The notes beneath the pieces were generated by a model, which was not told the origin of the DNA, ran no database searches, and was given only the letters and a program-made list of their open reading frames with translations. This document shows positions 25,560 through 34,456 of a stretch of 64,000 bases of DNA, in pieces (position 1 is the stretch's first letter; each line of letters begins with the position of its first letter). The position numbers and the translations under genes are program-made. Source of the DNA: Mucilaginibacter gossypiicola (GTDB taxonomy: Bacteria > Bacteroidota > Bacteroidia > Sphingobacteriales > Sphingobacteriaceae); assembly GCF_900110105.1 (NCBI RefSeq), contig NZ_FOCL01000002.1, forward strand, positions 124,001 through 188,000. The letters are read 5' to 3'.

Positions 25560-26108
25560 TTAATTTACAATGCGGACCATTACATTTAAATCGACACCCC
25601 CTATCGCTTTCTTTTTCCAGTGATCATCCTCATAGTACCAGGTGCCACTATTTAATAGGCCTATTGCAAAATGATTATCTGAACTATAATTGTCTAACCA
25701 TTCTAAAGAGACGAGTACAGTTCCCTTAACTTTAATAGCGTAAGGTGCTAAATCCACCGAGACCCTATTTTTACCTCGCGGTATTGCACCATAAATGATT
25801 TGGTCAGTTAACTTTTTGCCGGGCGTTGCATCATTAAAATCATACACATTTATTTTAAACTTTATAGGGTCTGATTCGATGTTTTCTGCATCAAAGTTCA
25901 GTTTAAGCATTTGTACAAGTTTACGGCCTGCGTTTATTTTTATGCCTATCTGGTTGCCGAGGGACATATTAAAGTTACAATAGTTTGAACCGGAACGGGG
26001 CTTATTGCCGATCAGATGAGTTTTTTCCTGTCCTCGGCTTGTGAGTGCCAGCGAGCCTAACAGCAGTGTGGCTGCAAGGCATTTTAGCTTGAAAGCTTGA
26101 TAAATCAT
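25560..26108 (-). CDS. Secreted hypothetical protein, 182 aa
   Basis: The signal peptide ends LTSRGQ (about residue 27). The mature part is beta-rich, with LGNQIGIKINAGRKLVQMLK and KFKINVYDFNDATPGKKLT, resembling an extracellular jelly-roll domain that ends in MVRIVN. I recognise the type, not a function. It stands alone between AraC and oxidoreductase genes on the minus strand. Confidence 0.7.
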   Translation of the reverse strand: MIYQAFKLKCLAATLLLGSLALTSRGQEKTHLIGNKPRSGSNYCNFNMSLGNQIGIKINAGRKLVQMLKLNFDAENIESDPIKFKINVYDFNDATPGKKLTDQIIYGAIPRGKNRVSVDLAPYAIKVKGTVLVSLEWLDNYSSDNHFAIGLLNSGTWYYEDDHWKKKAIGGVDLNVMVRIVN

Positions 26109-26254
26109 ATATTTAATTAGTTATCTATGGATGATAAAGTTTGACAGAAGATTTGCTATGCCAGGAAAGCTTGGTAACCGAAGCATACATGGCGATACTT
26201 GTGAGCTCATTAATCATAAGCTCCCTTCGATATCTAGCTCTGATATCCAAACTA

Positions 26255-27256
26255 TCAGGCAACCTTCATGATGAGTTTTCGGCCGAACACTTGATTCGTT
26301 TCCATCATCTCATGTGCTTTCTGAACGGTTTCGACGGCAAGGTTGCCTACTATGTTTATTTCCGGAGCATCTATTTTCCCTTGCTCGATCAACAGGGTTA
26401 ACAGATGTAGCGTTTGTCCATACCAATTCAATCTATTACTCAATGCAAAAGCATAACCTGATATATTGATAATAGAAGCGCCCTTATCAAATAAAATTTC
26501 CCGCGTTTGTTGCGTGCCCAAGAACGTAACGTCAACATAAGTGCCATTGACCTTTAATACTTCGGCAGCTGTATCTGCCATTTGACCACCAACAAGATCA
26601 ATAGAAAAGTCAAAGCCTTCACCATTACGAGTCGCCTTGATTTGCTCGGTTGCATCTTTGTCCTTATAGTTGATGATCTGATGCTCATTGAGTCCAAGCG
26701 ATTTTAATGTTTCCTCACTTTCCGAACTTCCTGCAGTGGCCACAATTTTATGTGAGCCGTACGCCTTTAAAAGCTTAATCAAAAACCGGCCGACACCACC
26801 GGCGGCCCCATTGATGAAAATGCTGCTTTTTTCGTAGGCGTTCATTCGGGCAAAACAATGCCATGCTGTTACTCCGGATGAAGGTATGGCAGCTGCTGCT
26901 TCAAAGCTGATATCTTTCGGTTTTAATGCTAGGAGATCCTGATTTAAGGCGATCAATTCCGCATAGGTTCCATTTGACCCCCGACTGCCCGCTAACGACA
27001 TTACCTCATCGCCGGGTTTGAAAAAATCAACCTTACTTCCCGTTCTTAAGACGATACCAGAAAACTCTCTGCCTAAAACAGGTGATTTCATCAACCTGCT
27101 CTCCCGCCTACCCAACCTCATTTGATAATCAATAGGGTTAAAACCGGTCGCTTTTATTTGAACTAATACTTCATCGTCCTGTATTTTTGGTTCTTCCATT
27201 TCCGTAATACTGAAATTGGAAACGTCTCCAAAGGCGTTTAATACAATTGCTTTCAT
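26255..27256 (-). CDS. Zinc-independent quinone oxidoreductase-like (MDR family)
   Basis: A 333-residue medium-chain dehydrogenase of the quinone oxidoreductase type. The GroES-like half has KATGFNPIDYQMRLG and GREFSGIV; the Rossmann half has GAAGGVGRFLIKL at about residue 150. The structural zinc cysteines of alcohol dehydrogenases are absent. It should reduce quinones or enones with NADPH. It is part of a minus-strand set with a TetR regulator, a PhzF protein and an Old Yellow Enzyme, consistent with an electrophile-response role. Confidence 0.88.
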   Translation of the reverse strand: MKAIVLNAFGDVSNFSITEMEEPKIQDDEVLVQIKATGFNPIDYQMRLGRRESRLMKSPVLGREFSGIVLRTGSKVDFFKPGDEVMSLAGSRGSNGTYAELIALNQDLLALKPKDISFEAAAAIPSSGVTAWHCFARMNAYEKSSIFINGAAGGVGRFLIKLLKAYGSHKIVATAGSSESEETLKSLGLNEHQIINYKDKDATEQIKATRNGEGFDFSIDLVGGQMADTAAEVLKVNGTYVDVTFLGTQQTREILFDKGASIINISGYAFALSNRLNWYGQTLHLLTLLIEQGKIDAPEINIVGNLAVETVQKAHEMMETNQVFGRKLIMKVA

Positions 27257-27374
27257 TGTTAACTATTTTGATTTTACACTTAAGGACTTTCCAGGTTTGA
27301 CCAATATTTGCGCCGGTTGCTCTTGGATAGTTGATTCGTTAAATAGAAATCAACAAGGAATGCGAAAGGCGTGC

Positions 27375-27665
27375 TTATAAATCTTCTTTTCGTCCAAACG
27401 CGCCAGGGCCAGCATGAACGAGTCCGATAACCAAAGCCCCGAATGCGGCTGTAATCAAGCAAGTAAGAGGGGTGCCCCTAATATCAGCAAAATGGAATAG
27501 TACAATTGATAGGATAAACATTATCAATCCTGCAATTAAATTAGGGATGGGCGTATTACCAGCAAGACACGGATAGTTTTCTTTTGTAATACCTTTGACA
27601 AAATGAGGAACACCGTTGGCGCCAAAAAGGCCGCCGAAAAATGAGAGTAAGATAGATTGCCACAT
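27375..27665 (-). CDS. Small four-helix membrane protein
   Basis: A 96-residue membrane protein starting MWQSILLSFFGG; the open frame reaches 27710 but the extra part overlaps the TetR gene. About three to four hydrophobic helices, GGLFGANGVPHFVKG after the first. I do not recognise a named family. It lies directly downstream of the TetR gene on the same strand and may be co-transcribed and controlled by it. Confidence 0.65.
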   Translation of the reverse strand: MWQSILLSFFGGLFGANGVPHFVKGITKENYPCLAGNTPIPNLIAGLIMFILSIVLFHFADIRGTPLTCLITAAFGALVIGLVHAGPGAFGRKEDL

Positions 27666-27706
27666 AAACAGAGTAATTATAATTTTTTTAAGGGTATACA
27701 AACAGA

Positions 27707-28324
27707 TCAAGGCGTTCCGGCTGCTTTGAAGGCCCAGTCTACTACTTGGGCAATTGTTTCCAGGATCGCATTCGCGCCGTCGCCGGATTTCACGTTAATA
27801 TCGGCGAATTTGTTGCCGTTGCTACGGGTATGGAGAATGATATAATAGATTCCACCGACCAATAATGCGGCGACAGCCCTAAAATTCACTGTTGAATTAA
27901 TAAAGTGCGGATCTGTAATCTCAAGAAAGTCCTGGCCAAGACTTTCCCGGGCATTGTGAATACTTTGCATCATTCTATTCCCTCCATTCAATTCCATCAG
28001 GATCAAATTCTGCATTTCCTTTTCCTGCAAAAAGAATTTAAATAATTCCTGTAAAATGCCGCTAATGATCATTCCGCTTTCCTCCGTTTTTGCCTCATTG
28101 AGAAGTTTTTTAAGTTGATCGCTAAAAAGCATCCAATAATCGTTTTCTATAATATAAGCTTCGGTGAGGTTATTTAAATTCCCAAAATAACGGTAAACCA
28201 ATTTTCGATCGACACCGGCAATGCGCGCGACGCTACTTGTTCTTACGGCGCGAAAACCCTTCGAATTAATAATTTCCCCTACCGCATCGATAAGCTTTCT
28301 TTTAGTGAGATTTTTGTCCTTCAT
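27707..28324 (-). CDS. TetR-family repressor
   Basis: A 205-residue regulator. The N-terminal helix-turn-helix (about 8-55; RTSSVARIAGVDRKLVYRYF) is typical of TetR, and the C-terminal part is an all-helical ligand-binding domain without assignable ligand. It is followed on the same strand by a small membrane protein gene and an oxidoreductase gene, the probable targets. Confidence 0.9.
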   Translation of the reverse strand: MKDKNLTKRKLIDAVGEIINSKGFRAVRTSSVARIAGVDRKLVYRYFGNLNNLTEAYIIENDYWMLFSDQLKKLLNEAKTEESGMIISGILQELFKFFLQEKEMQNLILMELNGGNRMMQSIHNARESLGQDFLEITDPHFINSTVNFRAVAALLVGGIYYIILHTRSNGNKFADINVKSGDGANAILETIAQVVDWAFKAAGTP

Positions 28325-28378
28325 CAGATGAATGTTTACGACAGAATATTACAGCATGATCCAAAGAATACCGGCAAC

Positions 28379-29254
28379 TTATCTGAGCTGATCTGTCACC
28401 AAAATCCCTTGAGCAACTTTACACACGTCACCGCTTACAAGAATCTCCATTGATTCTCCTTTTAAAACTGCCTCTACAAAAAGCTGGCTAGGCCGGCCAA
28501 GATTTTCTCCTTGACTTAATCGGATAATAGTACCGGGATTTTGAAACCCAAACCTTACGAGATAGGCCCCGATAGGACCTGCGAGACTGCCTGTTGCTAT
28601 ATCTTCCGTAGCTCCATCATTATCCCAACTTCTTATACTTAACGTCGGAATTTCGAGTGTGCCAATGAACATAGCACCCCAATTCCGAATCGTGTTTTCC
28701 AGGTCTGGTATGTTTATTTTTGCTGACAAGCCATTTTTTTGCAACGGAATGATAACGTAAGGCAGGCCGGTTGAAACAACTATCGGATTACATCCCGGAT
28801 ATAGATCTTCCGGGTTTAAGCTAATACTCGAAAGTAACATGCCAGTTTCATAGGCATTTAATTCTTTGCCGAACTCTGCAGTTCCCTGATTCATGATCGC
28901 CCTATAACATAGGTCCTTTTTTTCCGTGATGATCGAAATCGACTTTTGATTCAATTCAAAAATCCAACTCGCCTTTGCTGCAGCAGGCTGGTAGAGATCG
29001 TGTAATGTAGCAGCCGCGCCTAAAATGGGATGGCCCGCAAAATCCAGCTCTTCCTGACGAGTGAAAATACGCGCCCGGGTTTTTTCAGCGTCAGTTTTTA
29101 GCAGGAAGATACTCTCAAAATGTCGCATTTCCTGCGTGATTTTAAGCATCTGGACTTCGTTAAGTTCTTCAGCTTCTGTAAAAACTGCAAGACTATTGCC
29201 GGAGAATGGTTGGTCTGAAAAAACATCGACGTGGTAATAGGGTATCCTGTTCAT
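28379..29254 (-). CDS. PhzF-family isomerase, copy 1
   Basis: A 291-residue protein with the PhzF signature VDVFSDQPFSGNSLAVF at the N-terminus, the catalytic-Glu region RHFESIFLL near residue 47 and the second-half signature GATEDIATGSLAGPIGAYL. Members share the diaminopimelate epimerase fold. The actual substrate of most PhzF homologues is unknown. A second, diverged member lies at 42668-43474. Both sit among resistance-type oxidoreductases. Confidence 0.88.
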   Translation of the reverse strand: MNRIPYYHVDVFSDQPFSGNSLAVFTEAEELNEVQMLKITQEMRHFESIFLLKTDAEKTRARIFTRQEELDFAGHPILGAAATLHDLYQPAAAKASWIFELNQKSISIITEKKDLCYRAIMNQGTAEFGKELNAYETGMLLSSISLNPEDLYPGCNPIVVSTGLPYVIIPLQKNGLSAKINIPDLENTIRNWGAMFIGTLEIPTLSIRSWDNDGATEDIATGSLAGPIGAYLVRFGFQNPGTIIRLSQGENLGRPSQLFVEAVLKGESMEILVSGDVCKVAQGILVTDQLR

Positions 29255-29362
29255 ATTCGAATGTGATGTTAATTTTTTTTAGTAGTGATTTGATAAGGCG
29301 TCAACGCATCCGGCAAAATGAATTGGAAAACTTATCCCACTTATGCTATATGACTCACGTTG

Positions 29363-30457
29363 TCAGTTTTGTTCTATCAAGCGAGGATAATCGATGTAGC
29401 CTATGTCGTTGCCCTCATAAAAGTACTCCGGAAATCCTTCTGTCAATGCTGCTCCTGATCTGAAGCGTTCAACGAGATCAGGGTTTGCAATGAATGGCTT
29501 GCCAAAAGCGATCAGATCCGCCAGATTGGCCCTTAATGCAGCTTCCGCAGATTCGGCGGTGAAACCTCCTGCCAGGATTAAAAGATTCTTGAAGCGTTTG
29601 CGAACATCCTTGATATATTCAATAGGAATAATAGGTTCGCCATTAATTAAGCCGCTGGACAGATGGATATAAAGAATATCAAGCTTGTCGAGTTCAGTAG
29701 TCAGGTATTCCTGCGTGGCCCGTTCTTCTGCATAAGGTGGCAGGTCATTCAGCTTAAGGTACGGCGACAATCTTACACCCGTGCGCTCTTTACCGATGGC
29801 CGCGGAAATACCTTCGACAATTTCTAGCAAAAACCTGGAGCGATTAACAATATCCCCTCCATACTGATCGGTGCGTTGATTAGTGTATGGGTGAAGAAAT
29901 TGTTCAGCTAAAAAACCATGCGCGCCATGTACTTCCACACCGTCAAAGCCTGCGTATATGGCGTCTTTTGCTGCGATAACGTGCTGTTCAACAAGTTCCC
30001 GCACTTCTGTTGTACTAAGGGGGTTAGGTTCAGAAATCGGCAGGTGACCCTTATCAGCCACGCGAACCGTATCACGCGCTGTAACTGCAGAAGGAGCCAC
30101 AAGTGGTGAACCATCTTCGTTATTAGCTACATGACCGATACGTCCCGTATGTACTAGTTGCATGATGATCTTGCCACCTCTCGCATGAACCTCGTCGGCG
30201 ACTTTTTTCCAGGCGGCCTTTTGTTCAGCATTATAAATTCCCGGGGTGTGCAAGTAGCCCTTGCCGTTTGGCGTAATTGCAGTATTGTCGGTAATAATTA
30301 GACCGGCACCGGCCCTTTGGCCAAAATAAGTGATAGCGGAAGATGGTGGGATACCATTTATGGCTCTTCGTCGGTTCATAGGTGCCATGACAACCCGGTT
30401 CTTTAGCGTAAGGTCAGCAACAGATAAAGGGGATAACAGGCTTTCAAGTGAATCCAT
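29363..30457 (-). CDS. Old Yellow Enzyme-type ene reductase (NemA-like)
   Basis: A 364-residue FMN enzyme; start chosen at MDSLESLLSPL, where family similarity begins (an in-frame ATG exists at 30499). Features: LKNRVVMAPMNRRR at the N-terminus, the active-site HGAHGFLAEQFLHPYTNQR around residue 165, and GGFTAESAEAAL with FGKPFIANPDL near the C-terminus for FMN phosphate binding. It reduces activated C=C bonds or nitro groups with NAD(P)H. It follows the cyclase gene on the same strand. Confidence 0.92.
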   Translation of the reverse strand: MDSLESLLSPLSVADLTLKNRVVMAPMNRRRAINGIPPSSAITYFGQRAGAGLIITDNTAITPNGKGYLHTPGIYNAEQKAAWKKVADEVHARGGKIIMQLVHTGRIGHVANNEDGSPLVAPSAVTARDTVRVADKGHLPISEPNPLSTTEVRELVEQHVIAAKDAIYAGFDGVEVHGAHGFLAEQFLHPYTNQRTDQYGGDIVNRSRFLLEIVEGISAAIGKERTGVRLSPYLKLNDLPPYAEERATQEYLTTELDKLDILYIHLSSGLINGEPIIPIEYIKDVRKRFKNLLILAGGFTAESAEAALRANLADLIAFGKPFIANPDLVERFRSGAALTEGFPEYFYEGNDIGYIDYPRLIEQN

Positions 30458-30513
30458 TTGATTTCGATTTTGTAATTCTTTATAAAGGTTTTCAGGCAAT
30501 TGATCTGTCCAAC

Positions 30514-31509
30514 TTAATTTTTAATTGGGATTGCCAATGGCCTGAGCGGCGAGGCACTGGCACCCCTGAGTTTTAGCGGCAGACCAATGAACAGGAATTC
30601 ATTGACATTCGCTTTTGACAAGCCTTCGAGGTAAACCAATTCCATAAACATGACGCCTTTTTGTGCCAGCAAATAGGTATGTCCGGGTAGCCAGTTGTTG
30701 CTGTCTGAAGAAGGCAGGGCTTCCAAAGCCAGGTTATCACCACCCAAAGTCATCACCCCTTTTTCATCGACCAGCCATTTTAATGCTTCCAGGTTAATAC
30801 CTACACCATTACCGGTAAATTTTGCAGCGTCTGTATAAAAATATTTCATTAACCCTGTACGGATCAGCACAACATCACCCTTCTGTATTTGCAGCTGTTC
30901 CGTTTGCAGTGCGCTCTGCACATCCTTCAAGGTAATCACATAATTTTCAGGCAATATGTCCAGGCCCTTGTATTTCGCCACGTCTATAAGTATCCCCCGG
31001 CCGATAACCGGCGGTATATTTTCCGCACCGCCTTTTTTCCAGCCGCGGTCACTGAGATATTGGTCGGCTTCAAATCCGTTGTATATCTTACCGTGCAGAC
31101 CGAAGTGGGCCAATGCGTCAATATGGGTACCGGTATGGGTGTACATGGATACAGCATCGCCGGTATAACTTACTTTACTGTTCACACTGTCTCCCGCGTG
31201 TGTAATATCACCTACCCGGTTACCGCGTGGCGTATGGGTGAGCCAATATTGATAAGGCGGGTCACCCAATGCGGTAAAGCTTGGCATCCCGATGAAATAT
31301 TCTACGCCTAAATCATACACTTTTCCTGTTCTTATCGCGGAGAAGAGTGCCAGGTTGTTTTTTTCATTTATCAGGTTTAACCTGCCAATCTGGTCGTCCG
31401 CCCCCCAGGGGCTGACGCCGGAACGCTCGGTTGAATTGACAGTCTGCGAATAACCTGCAGCGCTGAAGGTAATTAACAAACCGAATAATATTGATCCTTT
31501 GATATTCAT
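30514..31509 (-). CDS. Secreted cyclase-family (kynurenine formamidase-like) hydrolase
   Basis: A 331-residue protein starting MNIKGSILFG with a signal peptide ending AGYSQ. The metal-binding HTGTHIDALAHFG motif is at about residues 124-136, then GRGILIDV and KGDVVLIRTG. This is the cyclase/kynurenine formamidase family, a manganese or zinc hydrolase. A partial, decayed copy of its 5' end is present at 33061-33289. It is divergent from the MarR gene. Confidence 0.87.
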   Translation of the reverse strand: MNIKGSILFGLLITFSAAGYSQTVNSTERSGVSPWGADDQIGRLNLINEKNNLALFSAIRTGKVYDLGVEYFIGMPSFTALGDPPYQYWLTHTPRGNRVGDITHAGDSVNSKVSYTGDAVSMYTHTGTHIDALAHFGLHGKIYNGFEADQYLSDRGWKKGGAENIPPVIGRGILIDVAKYKGLDILPENYVITLKDVQSALQTEQLQIQKGDVVLIRTGLMKYFYTDAAKFTGNGVGINLEALKWLVDEKGVMTLGGDNLALEALPSSDSNNWLPGHTYLLAQKGVMFMELVYLEGLSKANVNEFLFIGLPLKLRGASASPLRPLAIPIKN

Positions 31510-31545
31510 GTTCAATTCTTTTGTTCCTTCAAAATTACCCCACAA

Positions 31546-31675
31546 TTTCATGGGTGCCTTGTATTCCGAAAGGTTGTTTATGTAAGTTTGGAGGAATCAT
31601 CGCGCAACCACCGATCCCTTCGAGCTCCGTTCGGGGAAATAACTTCCTGGGATATGTCGGCGAAGATTTACAATA
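31546..31675 (+). repeat. Leader and 5' remnant of an araC gene, copy 1
   Basis: This stretch aligns with 33318-33450: GGTTGTTTATGTAAGTTTGG and GGAGGAATCATCGCGCAACC correspond to the promoter and first codons of the araC gene at 33375, and the later TTCCTGGGA-TATGTCGGCGAAG block matches codons about 17-25. The start codon is changed (ATC for ATG) and codon content is lost between. A TAAGTTTG promoter element is preserved at 31583-31590. Confidence 0.75.
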
Positions 31676-31697
31676 TTTAGTTAGTCGGCTAACTAAA
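31676..31697. promoter_or_regulatory. MarR operator, site 1
   Basis: A 22-bp palindrome with core GTTAGTCGGCTAAC (31680-31693) that is perfect except for the centre pair. It lies in the promoter of the marR-like gene. The identical core occurs in reverse orientation at 32159-32172, before the downstream gene. Confidence 0.75.
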
Positions 31698-31702
31698 ATT
31701 AT

Positions 31703-31710
31703 TATCTTTG
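31703..31710 (+). promoter_or_regulatory. Candidate -7 element of marR-like gene
   Basis: TATCTTTG fits TAnnTTTG, sits 6 bases downstream of the palindrome and 5 bases before the ATG at 31716, implying a leaderless or very short leader transcript that a bound repressor would block. Confidence 0.5.
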
Positions 31711-31715
31711 TCTTT

Positions 31716-32141
31716 ATGAATGGACAAAACCCAGGCTCGGTAAGCAAACTGCTTGTTCAGATTTGCAAGCTCCGCAGAAATAAAAGCAATACTTTATTGG
31801 CAACGGCAGGCCTGCATTCTGGCCAGGATATTCTTTTATACCACTTAAGTGTAGAAGATGGACAGACCGTTTCCGCCCTGGTAGAGAAAATCTGTATCCA
31901 GCATGCCACGATTTCAACGATGATAGACCGGATGGAAGCCGCCGCTTTGATCCGCAAAGAAAAGGATTCGCTGGATAAACGCGTATCAAGAATATACCTG
32001 ATGCCTAAAGGAAAAGAAGCTTTATCGCAGGTTGTGCATATCTGGAATGAGCTAGAGGCTGTCTCACTAAAAGGATTAACCACAGATCAGCATTCGCTAT
32101 TGGCTGAGTTATTACAGTTAGTGCTGAAAAATCTCAGCTAA
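31716..32141 (+). CDS. MarR-family regulator
   Basis: A 141-residue winged-helix regulator; start at MNGQNPGSVSK because the upstream in-frame stretch is the araC remnant and operator region. The HTH part is VSALVEKICIQHATISTMID (about 57-76) with wing RKEKDSLDKRVSRIYL. Palindromes with the same core lie before this gene and before the next, NmrA-like gene. That supports autorepression and control of the neighbour. The ligand is probably a small phenolic or redox-active compound, as for MarR relatives, but this is inference. Confidence 0.88.
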   Translation: MNGQNPGSVSKLLVQICKLRRNKSNTLLATAGLHSGQDILLYHLSVEDGQTVSALVEKICIQHATISTMIDRMEAAALIRKEKDSLDKRVSRIYLMPKGKEALSQVVHIWNELEAVSLKGLTTDQHSLLAELLQLVLKNLS

Positions 32142-32158
32142 ATTTTTTTATTAAAATA

Positions 32159-32172
32159 GTTAGCCGACTAAC
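32159..32172. promoter_or_regulatory. MarR operator, site 2
   Basis: GTTAGCCGACTAAC, exactly the reverse complement of the core of site 1, 13 bases before the NmrA-like gene. Confidence 0.75.
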
Positions 32173-32185
32173 AAATACATTAAAC

Positions 32186-33049
32186 ATGAGTATAAAAAAT
32201 CAAAAAAAACAGAGCTCCAAAATATTAGTTGTGGGCGCCACCGGAAAGGTAGGCAGGCAAGTCCTCAAAAATTTGATTGATCTGGGCGAGACTGTCAGGG
32301 CCTCAAGCCGAAATCCACAAACTGCAAATTTCCCTGCGGCTGTTGAAGCTGTTACCTTTGATCTGGAGAGGCCGCAAACTTTTACTTCCGCGCTGGAGGG
32401 TGTTAACAAGGTTTTTCTTTATGCTAATAACGGGGCAATACAAGACTTTGCTAACTCGGCAATCCTTTCCAGTGTGGAACATATCGTATTGCTTTCATCC
32501 TCATCAGTAATTAGCGGCGATGCCAATAACTTTCTTGTACAACGCCATTTGGCAGCGGAGCAAGCGATCATTGAATCGGGAATTCCCTTTACCTTTTTGC
32601 GGCCGGGTGCTTTCTCAGCAAACACCTTGCTTTGGCGCCATCAGATCATACAAGCAAATAAAGTCCGTTTTGCCTATCCATTAGCAGAAACAGCCCCCAT
32701 ACATGAATTTGATATTGCTGCCGTTGCAGCTAAGGTGCTCACGACTCCCGGCTACGAAGGCCAAAGCCCGCTCCTGACAGGCCCGGAATCTTTGACTCAG
32801 CATGGGCAACTGGAACTCATTTCAGACGCCATCGATAAGAAACTCGTGTTTGAAGAACTCGAACCGGATGAAGCGCTTGCATCAATGAGCAAAAACATGC
32901 CGCCAGCGTACGCCAATATATTGCTGAAGGTCATGAAAGACAGGGTTGGCATACCCGCTAAGATTTCCAGCGCGGTGGAAGAAATAACTGGAATTCCACC
33001 GAAAAACTTTAGTACTTGGGCACAGGAAAATAGTATGCTGTTTCAATAG
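32186..33049 (+). CDS. NmrA-like NAD(P)-binding protein
   Basis: A 287-residue atypical SDR. The nucleotide motif GATGKVGRQVL is at about residues 18-28, then VFLYANNG, VLLSSSSV and FLRPGAF. It lacks the YxxxK dyad and is closest in type to NmrA/HSCARG-like redox sensors or NAD(P)H:quinone oxidoreductase-type enzymes. It follows the MarR gene with a matching operator between, making it the probable MarR target. Confidence 0.88.
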   Translation: MSIKNQKKQSSKILVVGATGKVGRQVLKNLIDLGETVRASSRNPQTANFPAAVEAVTFDLERPQTFTSALEGVNKVFLYANNGAIQDFANSAILSSVEHIVLLSSSSVISGDANNFLVQRHLAAEQAIIESGIPFTFLRPGAFSANTLLWRHQIIQANKVRFAYPLAETAPIHEFDIAAVAAKVLTTPGYEGQSPLLTGPESLTQHGQLELISDAIDKKLVFEELEPDEALASMSKNMPPAYANILLKVMKDRVGIPAKISSAVEEITGIPPKNFSTWAQENSMLFQ

Positions 33050-33060
33050 CGGCTTTATGA

Positions 33061-33289
33061 TCTGGGCATGCGGATAAATATTCTAAGCCTGAATCATACA
33101 CTTTTCTTGTTCTTATCGCGGGCACGAGCGCCAGATTGTTTTTTTTTATTTATCAGGTTGGACCTGTCAATCTGGTCATCCGCACCCGGCGGCTATGCCG
33201 GGATGCTCGGTTGTGTTGTAGATCTGTGAATAAGCTGTCGCGCTGATGGAACTAAGCAATCTGAAAAATAGAAATTCTTTCATGTTCAT
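33061..33289 (-). pseudogene. Decayed 5' fragment of cyclase gene
   Basis: On the minus strand this aligns with the first roughly 75 codons of the cyclase gene (31280-31509): shared blocks include AATCATACACTTTTC, TGTTCTTATCGCGG and TTTATCAGGTT. Substitutions and small indels are frequent, and the rest of the gene is missing; the fragment starts 12 bases after the NmrA-like stop. It is the head-to-head partner of the intact araC gene, mirroring the intact cyclase and the araC remnant at 31.5 kb. Confidence 0.75.
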
Positions 33290-33361
33290 GTTCAATTGTT
33301 TATGTTTAGTAAAATTACCCCGCTATTTCCGAGTTGCTTGTATCTTAAAGGGTTGTTTATG

Positions 33362-33369
33362 TAAGTTTG
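33362..33369 (+). promoter_or_regulatory. -7 element of araC gene, within duplicated leader
   Basis: TAAGTTTG fits TAnnTTTG, with TTG 21 bases upstream. It is conserved at 31583-31590 and, degraded to TAAGTTTA, at 43597-43604. The proposed ATG at 33375 follows by 5 bases. Confidence 0.55.
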
Positions 33370-33374
33370 GAGGA

Positions 33375-34304
33375 ATGATCGCGCAACCAAATTTCTATCC
33401 GTTTGAAATTCGTACCGAGGAAATGGCTTCCTGGGACTTGTCGGCGAAGGTTTTTAATTTTTTCGAGATCATTCAGATTTTGGATGGCAAGGGCGAACGT
33501 CACTTTAACGATATCAAGCTGCCGTATCAGTCGGGCCAAACGTTTATTTATACGCCGCAGGATTGCCGCTCCTTTACAATAGTTGAACCGACCCGGTTTT
33601 TATTTATCCGTTTTACAGATGTATTGTTCGCTAATTGTGAGAGCGCCGATCAGCGCGAAAGATTAAGCGCATGGATGAAAAGCCTGGAATATCTTTTTCT
33701 GAACCATAACAAGGCAATAAACGAACTGGTACGAACCAGTGCGGATTGTAACCTGGTGCAGGGTGTTATGGCAGCCATTGCTGCCGAAGCTTCAAATCCG
33801 CAATTACATTCCCGAAGTAATATTCAGCACCTTTTGCAAGTACTACTTCATATTTTTGCACGGAATATTTTACCTGACACCAATCCGCTGCAGCCCGTGT
33901 TTAAGGATGAGCCTTTGATTAACAGGTTGACAGGCTACATTCGTAAGCATATTTATAATGCTGATCAACTTCGGATAGAAGATTTGGCCACATTTGCCGG
34001 CTTATCAAAAAACTATATCGGCGAATATTTCAGTAAGCGTACCGGGGTGAGTATCCGGCAATATATTTTGGAGTACCGACTTAACCTGGTGAAAATAAAA
34101 CTCCAATACAGCGACCTCACGGTCTCAGAAATAGCCCATGAACTGGATTTCAGTGACGAAAGCCATTTAAGTAACTTGTTTAAAAAGTATTTTTTGGTGA
34201 GCCCGACCGCGTTTCGGAAGAAACTGACCGAAGGCCAATCACAACAAATAGCTAACCTATCAGGCAAATCGAAGTTCTCAGGTTTACATCTGACGGCTTC
34301 CTAG
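33375..34304 (+). CDS. AraC-family regulator (duplicated-promoter type)
   Basis: A 309-residue protein starting MIAQPNFYPFEIR; the frame is open further upstream but that part is promoter. An N-terminal cupin-like part (ERHFNDIKLPYQSGQTFIYT) precedes the AraC DNA-binding domain (about residues 205-300; LSKNYIGEYFSKRTGVSIRQ and VSEIAHELDFSDESHLSNLF). It was probably divergent from a cyclase gene whose remnant lies upstream. ATG lies 5 bases after a -7 element; the next Met (33423) is the alternative start. Confidence 0.85.
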   Translation: MIAQPNFYPFEIRTEEMASWDLSAKVFNFFEIIQILDGKGERHFNDIKLPYQSGQTFIYTPQDCRSFTIVEPTRFLFIRFTDVLFANCESADQRERLSAWMKSLEYLFLNHNKAINELVRTSADCNLVQGVMAAIAAEASNPQLHSRSNIQHLLQVLLHIFARNILPDTNPLQPVFKDEPLINRLTGYIRKHIYNADQLRIEDLATFAGLSKNYIGEYFSKRTGVSIRQYILEYRLNLVKIKLQYSDLTVSEIAHELDFSDESHLSNLFKKYFLVSPTAFRKKLTEGQSQQIANLSGKSKFSGLHLTAS

Positions 34305-34456
34305 CGCGATTTTACTACGGTAATTTGCATCTTCCAGAATTTCATTTACAGATTCGATAAGAGGCTCTTTCGCACCTTTTTGTGTAGTGCAAATCACCCC
34401 CTACACCGATAGCATTATATAAAATCGATAACTTCGTCTGAAACATCTCATCACTT

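Noticed and set aside
30889..31311. 140-codon plus-strand frame inside the cyclase gene
   Set aside because: Antisense to a conserved HTGTHID enzyme; no motif of its own.
31521..31715. 65-residue N-terminal extension of the MarR frame
   Set aside because: It consists of araC leader remnant, operator and promoter; MarR similarity starts at 31716.
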